Below are positions 23,105 through 30,353 of a DNA stretch of 30,353 bases, in pieces. The translations under genes were made by a program, and so were the position numbers. Source of the stretch: Ignavibacteria bacterium (lineage in GTDB: Bacteria; Bacteroidota; Ignavibacteria; Tepidaquicellales; Tepidaquicellaceae); contig JADJTX010000038.1 in the NCBI GenBank assembly GCA_016710985.1, positions 1 to 30,353 on the forward strand, given 5' to 3'. The notes below the pieces were generated by a model. The model had not been told where the DNA came from and searched no databases. It saw only the letters and a program-made list of their open reading frames with translations. The stretch's first letter is position 1; the number at the start of each line of letters is the position of its first letter.

Positions 23105-24679
23105 ATGAAAACATTGTTTATTGCTGTTAGCTTTTTCATTTCAGCAACTGTCTTTTCACAAAGCATTACAAACACGCTCGGCACAAGCGGTGTATTCACA
23201 ATCAAAGATGCATCAAATAATTTTTTGACATTAAGCCAGTCAACGGGTCAGGTGAACATTCTCAATTCACTCCGGCTGGAAAATACAACAAACTCAAATA
23301 CAGGAATAATTTTCAAAGGAACGGACAGATTCATTCACAATTATCCCAATAGCACTTCATACAATACGTTTATGGGTATCAATGGAGGGAATTTTACTTT
23401 GTCATCTGCAATCTATAATACAGGAATCGGGCACTCCTCACTTTCAAATCTTACTACCGGTTTCTCCAATACAGCTTTGGGCTACCGTTCTTTAAATTCC
23501 AACTCATCGGGTTATAGTAATACTGCTCTAGGATTTAATTCATTATTTTCCAATGTCACCGGCTCCGAGAATACAGCTGTAGGATTAAATTCTTTATATA
23601 GCAACACAGGCAATTCTAATACAGCTCTGGGAGTTAATTCATTAGCTTCCAATGTCACCGGCACCGAGAACACAGCTGTAGGATTAAATTCTTTATTCAG
23701 TAACACAGGCAATTATAACACAGCTCTGGGAGTTAATTCTTTATACTCCAATACATCAGGTTCTGAAAACACATCCATAGGTAACGCTTCATTAAATAAT
23801 AATACTACCGGCAATTTTAACACAGCAGTGGGATCCTCTTCTTTAAGGTTCAACACCGGCTTTAATAACACAGCAGTCGGATATCAGTCTTTAGCGAACA
23901 ACACAGGCTTTAGTAATACAGCTATGGGATATCAGTCTTTATTGAACAACACTTCCGGCATTTATAACACAGCAGTGGGACAATTTTCTTTATTTTTAAA
24001 CAACACAGGTAATAGGAATACAACATTGGGATATCTTGCAGGCGGAATGATCACAACAGGCAGTAATCTTACTTTAATAGGCTATGATGCGCAGGCTTCT
24101 TCAGGCACTGCAACTAATCAAATTACACTTGGGGATGGTAATGTTAATTCGCTTCGATGCAATACACAGACAATCACAAGTTTATCCGACGCAAGAGATA
24201 AGAATAATATACAAGACTTATCTCTCGGACTGGATTTTTTAATGAAAGTAAAACCGCGAATGTTCAACTGGGATAAGAGAGAGTGGTATGAGAATAATAT
24301 TTCAGACGGAAGTAAAATGAAAAATACTCCGACTGCAGGATTTATCGCGCAAGAGCTTGATGAAGTTCAGACAACAGAAAATGCAGAATGGTTAAATCTT
24401 GTTTTGAAAGATAATCCCGAAAAACTTGAAGCAACATACGGTAATCTTCTGCCTGTGATGGTAAAAGCTATACAGGAGTTAAAAGATGAAAGTGAAAAAT
24501 TAAAAGCTGCAGAAGAAAAGTTAAGAGCTGAAAACACTGAGCTGAAGAATGAGAACATTGAGATGAAGGACAGACTATCAGAGATCGAACAGACACAAAA
24601 TTTAATTGTAAGTGAATTTAAAAAACTTAAATTGAATGAAAACAATATAACGCTAACTAAATCAGAAGACAAAAAATGA
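23105..24679 (+). CDS. S74-domain fibre protein 2
   Basis: This is a 524-residue paralogue of the preceding gene. The signal is MKTLFIAVSFFISATVFSQ. The shaft has about twelve units of 16 or 17 residues, mixing the two lengths (GSENTAVGLNSLYSNT, GNSNTALGVNSLASNVT), with an internal near-duplication of about 110 bases visible around 23540-23720. The S74 domain begins at Ser361 (SDARDKNNI), with Lys366 conserved. The C-terminal coil is longer and more acidic (EKLRAENTELKNENIEMKDR). Its stop overlaps the next start in an ATGA junction at 24676-24679, so proteins 2 and 3 are translationally coupled and may form mixed trimers. Confidence 0.88.
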   Translation: MKTLFIAVSFFISATVFSQSITNTLGTSGVFTIKDASNNFLTLSQSTGQVNILNSLRLENTTNSNTGIIFKGTDRFIHNYPNSTSYNTFMGINGGNFTLSSAIYNTGIGHSSLSNLTTGFSNTALGYRSLNSNSSGYSNTALGFNSLFSNVTGSENTAVGLNSLYSNTGNSNTALGVNSLASNVTGTENTAVGLNSLFSNTGNYNTALGVNSLYSNTSGSENTSIGNASLNNNTTGNFNTAVGSSSLRFNTGFNNTAVGYQSLANNTGFSNTAMGYQSLLNNTSGIYNTAVGQFSLFLNNTGNRNTTLGYLAGGMITTGSNLTLIGYDAQASSGTATNQITLGDGNVNSLRCNTQTITSLSDARDKNNIQDLSLGLDFLMKVKPRMFNWDKREWYENNISDGSKMKNTPTAGFIAQELDEVQTTENAEWLNLVLKDNPEKLEATYGNLLPVMVKAIQELKDESEKLKAAEEKLRAENTELKNENIEMKDRLSEIEQTQNLIVSEFKKLKLNENNITLTKSEDKK

Positions 24680-26289
24680 AAACTTTACTAACAGCACTTT
24701 GCTGTTTCATTTCAGCAAATGTTTTTTCACAAAACATAACCAACACACTCGGTACGAGCGGGTTGTTTACGATTAAAGATCCGTTTAATAATTACCTCAT
24801 AGTCAGTGAGCCGACCGGACAGGTAAACATTCTCAGGACACTCAGGCTTGAGAATACAACGACCACAGGTTTGGGTATTATATTTAAAGGCGCTGACAGA
24901 TTCTTACACAATTTTTCCGCACCGGGGACAAATGCAGCCAATACATTCCTTGGCATCAACTCCGGAAACTTTTCAATGACCGGTCCCAATGCAAATGCAT
25001 CGAGTTTTAATACAGGTATCGGGGAAAATTCTCTTTACAGTCTGACTACGGGAAATTCAAACACCGGTGTCGGGAATAATTCTTTACTTTTAAACAGCAG
25101 CGGTTCGGCAAATACAGGCATTGGGACTCAGTCAATGTTTGGCAATACGAGCGGTAATTTTAATACAGCCATAGGATATCAATCGTTGTATAACAATAGC
25201 ACTGGAAATGAAAACATTGCCGCAGGAGTTTATTCATTGCGCTTTAACTCAACAGGTTATTACAATTCTGCTTTCGGAAATCAGTCATTGTATCTAAATT
25301 CCACAGGCTTTGGCAATACTGCTATAGGAGTTTTTTCAATGCGATCCAATAGTTCAGGACATAATAACACTGCTCTTGGATTGAACTCATTATACTCAAA
25401 TACTTTTGGAAGTGACAATTTAGGAGCCGGATATTCAAGCTTATACTTTAATACAACTGGTAGTTCAAATTCATCAATGGGATATTATTCAATGTATTCA
25501 AATACCACAGGTAACAATAATATTGCCATTGGATATTATTCTCTGTATTCAAATACAAACGGTAGTGAAAATACGGCAATTGGATGGAAATCATTGTATT
25601 CCAACATTAGCGGAGTTTCGAATACATCTTTAGGAACCAACTCCATGGTGGCAAATACATCCGGATATCAAAATACGGCAGTAGGATTAAGTTCACTGGC
25701 TTCAAATACAACAGGCAACAATAACACTGCCATAGGATGGCTTTCAGGCTCAAGTAACACAACCGGAAATAATAATATTTTAATCGGCTATAATGCTCAG
25801 CCCACCACAGGTTCAGTATCTAATCAGATCACTCTCGGCGATGGTCAGATCAGCACTCTTCGGTGTAATGTTCAGACTATTTCAAGCTTGTCTGATATAA
25901 GAGATAAAAAAAATATTACAGACCTAAATCTGGGAATTGATTTCATAATGAAAATTAAACCGCGTTTTTTCAACTGGGATAAGAGAGAGTGGTATGAAAA
26001 CAATATTTCTGACGGAAGCAAAATGAAAGAAGAACCGACTGCGGGATTCATTGCGCAGGAGCTTGATGAAGTTCAGATTAATGAAAATGCTGAATGGCTG
26101 AATCTTGTATTGAAAGATAATCCCGAGAAGATCGAAGCGACTTACGGAAATCTATTGCCGGTGATGGTGAAAGCGATACAGGAGTTGAAAGTTGAAAGTG
26201 AAAAGTTGAAAGTTGAAAATGCTGAATTGAAAAAAGAAGTCGAATCATTGAAATCAATCAGTGAAAAGGTAACCGCATTAAAATGTTGA
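24676..26289 (+). CDS. S74-domain fibre protein 3, with a shortened C-terminus
   Basis: This is a 537-residue paralogue with signal MKTLLTALCCFISANVFSQ. The shaft has about fifteen units and is the most diverged, with YSLYSNT- and SMYSNT-type units rich in Tyr (GNNNIAIGYYSLYSNTN). The S74 domain starts at Ser406 (SDIRDKKNI). The coil is cut by a TGA at 26287; the same frame then stays open to 26364 and encodes KLEKIVNELTSNKNTLLSQTK-like sequence, which matches the ends of its paralogues. The last 24 residues have therefore been lost by a small rearrangement or deletion at about 26285-26300. The chaperone domain itself is complete. It is coupled to gene 2 by an ATGA overlap. Confidence 0.87.
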   Translation: MKTLLTALCCFISANVFSQNITNTLGTSGLFTIKDPFNNYLIVSEPTGQVNILRTLRLENTTTTGLGIIFKGADRFLHNFSAPGTNAANTFLGINSGNFSMTGPNANASSFNTGIGENSLYSLTTGNSNTGVGNNSLLLNSSGSANTGIGTQSMFGNTSGNFNTAIGYQSLYNNSTGNENIAAGVYSLRFNSTGYYNSAFGNQSLYLNSTGFGNTAIGVFSMRSNSSGHNNTALGLNSLYSNTFGSDNLGAGYSSLYFNTTGSSNSSMGYYSMYSNTTGNNNIAIGYYSLYSNTNGSENTAIGWKSLYSNISGVSNTSLGTNSMVANTSGYQNTAVGLSSLASNTTGNNNTAIGWLSGSSNTTGNNNILIGYNAQPTTGSVSNQITLGDGQISTLRCNVQTISSLSDIRDKKNITDLNLGIDFIMKIKPRFFNWDKREWYENNISDGSKMKEEPTAGFIAQELDEVQINENAEWLNLVLKDNPEKIEATYGNLLPVMVKAIQELKVESEKLKVENAELKKEVESLKSISEKVTALKC

Positions 26290-26404
26290 ATGAGATTGAA
26301 ACTTGAAAAGATTGTTAATGAGCTGACTTCAAATAAAAACACTTTACTAAGTCAAACAAAATGAAAATGAACGCATATTATTCAGGATCATTTACAATTG
26401 TAAT

Positions 26405-26461
26405 TTATAACTTTGAATTTTTTATTCATTATGTTTACTTTAGTGAAATTCATTAATTAAA
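26405..26461 (+). promoter_or_regulatory. Conserved upstream block of S74 gene 4 (shared with gene 5)
   Basis: TTATAACTTTGAAT, then TATGTTTA 14 bases after the TTTG, then TGAAATTCATTAATTAAAT. The same ordered blocks with the same spacing occur at 28070-28129 before gene 5, and a weaker version before gene 2. The pair resembles TTTG/TAnnTTTG with a short spacer, so it may be a promoter or a regulator site. Confidence 0.45.
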
Positions 26462-26476
26462 TCTCAGGAGACAAAC

Positions 26477-28058
26477 ATGAAAGCACTTTTCATTTCAATT
26501 ACATTGTTCATTTCAGTAAGTGTTTTTTCACAAAGCATTACAAACACGCTCGGCACAAACGGATTGTTTACAATCAAAGATGCTGCAAATAATTATTTGA
26601 CACTTAGCCAGTCAACTGGTCAGGTGAATATAATCAGGTCTCTTCGGCTTGAAAATACAACAAGTTCAAGCCTTGGTGTTTTGTTCAAAGGGGCAGACAG
26701 ATTTTTGCATAACTTCGGAATAAGTAATATATTTTTAGGTATTAATTCCGGTAATTTTACAATGACCGGACCAGGTAAAAACACAGCTGTGGGATGGTAT
26801 TCAATGTTATACAATACGACCGGATATTATAACACAGCTATGGGTGAGAGTTCTTTGTACTTCAACTCGACAGGCTTTTATAACACTGCAATAGGAGAAA
26901 GATCTTTATATGAAAATGTTTCCGGCTTTTTTAATACTGCTGTTGGAAAATCATCTTTAGAAAAAAACACCTCCGGTAATAGTAATACTGCTGTAGGAAC
27001 ACTATCCTTGTTTTCCACAAATACAGGACAAACTAACTCGGCGTTAGGATTTGCTTCATTATTTTCTAACACCAGTGGTAATAACAACACAGCATTGGGA
27101 AGCTCTTCATTATATAATAATACAACCGGTAGCAATAACACAGCAGTTGGACAGGGTTCTTTATCATTTAATACCACTGGTTTTGATAACACTGCTTTGG
27201 GAATTTCATCATTGTCTTTCAACAACACTGGTAATAATAATACGGCAGTGGGGAAAGAGTCACTATATTCAAATACTACAGGACCTTATAATACGGCAAT
27301 AGGAATAAGATCTTTATATTCCAATACCATAGGCGATAACAATACAGCTTTAGGAGTATCCTCTTTATCTTCCAACACCTCCGGTAATAATAACACATCT
27401 TTGGGATCCAATTCATTGGCATCCAATACAACCGGCAATGACAATACAGCTTTGGGAAGAGGATCATTATCTTCCAACACCACAGGCTTTGATAATACTG
27501 CTGTGGGCGATTATGCAGGTGCTACCATTACCACAGGCAATAATGTGACATGTATCGGCATTGATGCAAATCCAAGTTCAGGCTCAGTCAATGATCAGAT
27601 CACACTTGGAAATCCCTACGTAAATTCTCTTCGATGTAATGTCCAGACAATTACCAGTCTATCAGACTCAAGAGATAAAAAATATTACAAACTTAAATCT
27701 CGGTCTTGATTTTATAATGAAAGTAAAACCGCGTTTATTTAACTGGGATAAGAGAGAATGGTATGAAGGAAATAAATCTGACGGAAGCAAAATGAAAGAA
27801 CAGCCAACTGCAGGATTCATTGCGCAGGAGCTTGATGAAGTTCAGACAAATGAAAATGCTGAATGGCTGAATCTTGTTCTGAAAGATAATCCCGATAAGA
27901 TTGAAGCGACTTACGGAAATCTATTGCCTGTGATGGTGAAGGCAATACAGGAGTTAAAAGATGAAAACGATATGCTGAAAGAAAGATTAATGAAATTTGA
28001 GCAGATGGTAAATTCTCTGAGTAATAATGAAAAGATGTTATTAAGCCAAACAAAGTAA
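26477..28058 (+). CDS. S74-domain fibre protein 4, frameshifted
   Basis: This is a paralogue of about 527 residues if the frame is restored. The signal is MKALFISITLFISVSVFSQ. The shaft has about sixteen units (GNSNTAVGTLSLFSTNT, GFDNTALGISSLSFNNT). It breaks in the A-run at 27677-27682, just after SDSRDKK; paralogues have a longer A-run here, and the remainder (NITNLNLGLDFIMKVKPRLF onward) continues in another frame to 28058. The putative catalytic Ser396 and Lys401 precede the break. It has a good Shine-Dalgarno (CAGGAGACAAAC before ATG). A homopolymer error in the assembly is as likely as a real mutation; if real, the chaperone domain would be lost and the fibre would not mature. Confidence 0.85.
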
Positions 28059-28069
28059 AAAAATCAGAT

Positions 28070-28129
28070 TTATAACTTTGAATATATCAATACTTATATT
28101 TAATTTTAATGAAATTTATTAATTAAATA
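28070..28129 (+). promoter_or_regulatory. Conserved upstream block of S74 gene 5
   Basis: TTATAACTTTGAAT, TATATTTA 14 bases after the TTTG, and TGAAATTTATTAATTAAAT, followed by AAGGAG at 28133-28138. It is colinear with the block at 26405-26461. Confidence 0.45.
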
Positions 28130-28143
28130 ATAAGGAGACAAAA

Positions 28144-29635
28144 ATGAGAACTGTCATAACTGCTTTTATCTTTTTATTTCATCAATGGTTTTTCTCAGAG
28201 TAGCACAAATACTCTCAGTACCGGCGGAGTATTCACAATCAAAGACTTATCCAATACTTACTTTACTTTAAGTCAGTCGAACGGACAGGTAAACATTAAC
28301 GGTACACTCACGCTAAAAAACACAACAGCTTCAGGTTTGGGTATTATATATAAGGACTCAGCAAGATTTATGCATAACTATGGAGTTAATAATACATTCT
28401 TAGGTATCAAGTCCGGCAATATTTCTAACTTTGGTCATAATAATACCGGGCTAGGAAATCTCTCTTTAACTTCCAATACTACCGGCTTTTACAACATTGC
28501 CATAGGAACTCAATCTTTATTTTCCAACACAACAGGCTCTTCAAATACTGCTGTCGGCTGGTGCTCTATGAACTATAATATTTCAGGTTCATCTAACACA
28601 GCGGTCGGAATAGCATCGTTGTACAAAAACACGACGGGTATTAAGAACACAGCCGTAGGTGAAGGAGCAATGTACATCAATGAAACAGGTGAGCAGAACA
28701 CCGCGATAGGGTATCATTCTTTGTTTCTAAACTCAAACGGTAACTATAACACCGCAGTCGGACTGGAAGCTTTATTTTCAAATGTCAGCGGTACTTTTAA
28801 TACTGCTGTAGGAATGGGTGCATTACTTTCCACTACGGGTAATTATAACACAGCTGTAGGATTTAATTCTTTATATCTAACCGGCAGTGGCGAAAGTAAT
28901 ACTGCTTTGGGTTATAAATCTTTATATCTGAATACAGGAAGTTTTAATACTGCCGTCGGATATAATGCAGGTTTTTCCATAGAAGGGGGAACTAATTTGA
29001 CATGTATAGGAAGAGATGCACAACCTACTTCTAATACAGCTACCAACCAGATCACACTCGGCAATAATCAAATTACTTCCCTGCGCTGTAATGTTACAAC
29101 TATCACAAGCTTATCCGATGCAAGAGATAAAAAAAATATTACGGACTTACCGCTCGGCTTAGATTTTTTAATGAAAATAAAACCACGTGTGTTCAACTGG
29201 GATAAACGAGAATGGTATGAGAATAACAATTCAGACGGAAGTAAAATGAAAGAAGAACCGACTGCGGGATTCATTGCTCAGGAGCTTGATGAAGTTCAGA
29301 CAACGGAAAATGCTGAATGGCTGAATCTTGTTTTGAAAGATAATCCTGAAAAGCTTGAAGCAACTTACGGAAATCTTTTGCCTGTGATGGTGAAAGCGAT
29401 TCAAGAGTTGAAAGTTGAAAGTGAAAAGTTAAAAGATGAAAATGTTGAATTGAAAAATGAGAATAAAAAAATGAAACATAGTAATGAGAAATTATCGTCC
29501 GAAGTAGAATCATTAAAATTAATGAATGAGAAAATTGTGAAACTTGAAAAGATAGTTAATGAGCTGACTTCTGTTAAACTAACTTCTCTAAACAATACAA
29601 ATGAAACTAAAACAATTTCAAATAAAGGAGACTAA
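28144..29635 (+). CDS. S74-domain fibre protein 5, frameshifted within the signal peptide
   Basis: The start is ATG at 28144 behind AAGGAGACAAAA. The first residues, MRTVITAFIFLF, are signal-like, but the frame is lost at T-runs near 28177-28179 and again near 28189-28193. Restoring one T at each gives SSMVFSQSSTNTLSTGGVFT, matching the paralogues, and the frame then stays open to 29635. The head is the most diverged (NINGTLTLKNTTASGLGIIY, SARFMHNYG). The shaft has about ten units. The S74 domain starts at SDARDKKNI (Ser codon at 29114) and is complete, followed by the longest coil (ELKNENKKMKHSNEKLSSEV). Two nearby T losses suggest sequencing error. Without the correction translation would begin internally without a signal. 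Confidence 0.82.
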
Positions 29636-29636
29636 A

Positions 29637-30353
29637 ATGAAAATTAAAATTTGCACTACAGTTTTGTTAATAATAATTACGTCAACTTCTTTCAGTCAGA
29701 GTGTCATAGATTTTGGCGCTTCAGACAAGCATAGAAGTCGGAGCAGCGCAGACATTCTTGCGCAGATGACGTAAACATTAACAGCACTTTCACGGGAGGA
29801 ACAATTTCCGGGAGCGTTGCTTTGTTCTGAATCTTACTGCATACATTCAGGGTTTTATAACCCTTCATTAAACAGAATGGTTTCTGATACCATAATAGTT
29901 TACCTGAGAAATGCTTTCTTTCCATATGCAAAAAAAGATTCCGCAAAAAGTCTGTTGAATAATTCAGGGATAGGCGCTTTCATTTTTTTTAATGTCAGTA
30001 ACAGCACAAACTACTATTTACAGGTAAAGCACAGAAATTCAGTTGAGACCTGGAGCAACACAGCAATTCCATTTTCAGGAGGAACTCTGGCGTATGATTT
30101 TACAACTCGGCAAACAAAGCATTCGGCAGTAATCAGATACAGGTAGACAGCAGCCCTTTAAAGTTTGCAATCTACAGCGGCGATGTAAATCAGGACGGGT
30201 TTGTTAATCTGACGGATATAGTAAATGGGGGTAATGGAGCAGCTTCGTTTTTAAGCGGCTATGTTCTCACAGATATCAACGGAGATAACATTGTAAATTT
30301 AGCGGATATATTAATTGATTATAATAATTCAACGAATTTTGTGTCGGTAAAAA
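29637..30353 (+). pseudogene. Exported dockerin-tailed protein, broken by several frameshifts and cut by the window end
   Basis: The start is ATG at 29637 behind AAAGGAGACTAAA, with signal MKIKICTTVLLIIITSTSFSQ. Pieces of a recognisable protein follow in changing frames: SVIDFGAS, then SIEVGAA, ADDVNINSTFTGGTISGS, NLTAYIQG, FYNPSLNRMVSDTIIVYLRN to LAYDFTT, and finally ANKAFGSNQIQVDSSPLKFA with two calcium-loop repeats (GDVNQDGFVNLTDIVNGG, DINGDNIVNLADILIDYNN). The breaks fall at about 29725, 29745-29760, 29815-29825, 29853 and 30107. The C-terminal half is homologous to residues 440-617 of the protein at 19293. No stop is reached in the last frame before 30353. With at least five indels, real decay is plausible, although poor base quality at a contig end would look the same. 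Confidence 0.75.

Noticed and set aside
21894..27483. Several minus-strand frames of 65-116 codons (NPTAVF-type)
   Set aside because: They are antisense reflections of the NTAxG repeats in the five S74 genes.
21325..29635. Prophage tail-fibre region
   Set aside because: S74 domains are common in phage fibres, but each protein here has a Sec signal peptide and no capsid, tail, terminase or integrase gene is nearby.

Overview
The window is AT-rich bacterial DNA from the Bacteroidota/Chlorobiota/Ignavibacteriota (FCB) group, most likely an Ignavibacteria-like lineage. The evidence is three type IX secretion C-terminal sorting domains of the NYPNPFNP type, Bacteroidetes-style promoters (TAnnTTTG at -7), C-terminal dockerin-like tails, and Sec signal peptides ending in FSQ. 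No tRNA, rRNA, CRISPR array, transposase or integrase was found.

Layout. 1-2000: two small exported proteins of unknown function on the minus strand, embedded in a family of palindromic and direct repeats. 2049-3661: a gene made of 21-bp (seven-codon) repeats, then a helical protein with an internal duplication. 4263-8107 (minus): ATPase and two permeases of a BmpA/Nup-type nucleoside ABC importer; the distal permease is frameshifted and no binding lipoprotein is present. 8317-12746: housekeeping genes, namely a VOC/glyoxalase-fold protein, NrnA (DHH/DHHA1), leucyl aminopeptidase PepA (frameshifted) and MiaA. 12888-21146: exported proteins (propeller + T9SS domain, CxCH protein + T9SS domain, a third T9SS cargo, and an SBBP propeller with a dockerin-like tail), with a cytoplasmic helical protein and a small ribbon-helix-helix protein between them. 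21325-29635: five tandem paralogues with a Sec signal, 16-17-residue NTAxGxxSL repeats, a peptidase S74 (intramolecular chaperone) domain and a coiled-coil tail. 29637-30353: a heavily frameshifted dockerin-tailed exported protein that runs off the end.

The most striking element is the S74 array. It looks like a locus for secreted or surface trimeric fibres, with a conserved chaperone end and variable repeat shafts, built by tandem duplication and lying inside a surface-protein island.

The second theme is non-coding. Short tandem arrays of 7, 9 or 14 bp sit directly at gene ends; two of them are duplications of the last codons plus the stop codon. The same short words also occur in frame inside genes: in T9SS domains, in an abnormal MiaA tail, and in the coiled coils of the S74 proteins. 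Long hairpins built from CAC-RAG words also recur.

Several genes carry single-base losses, some in homopolymers. Some of these may be assembly errors rather than real pseudogenes.
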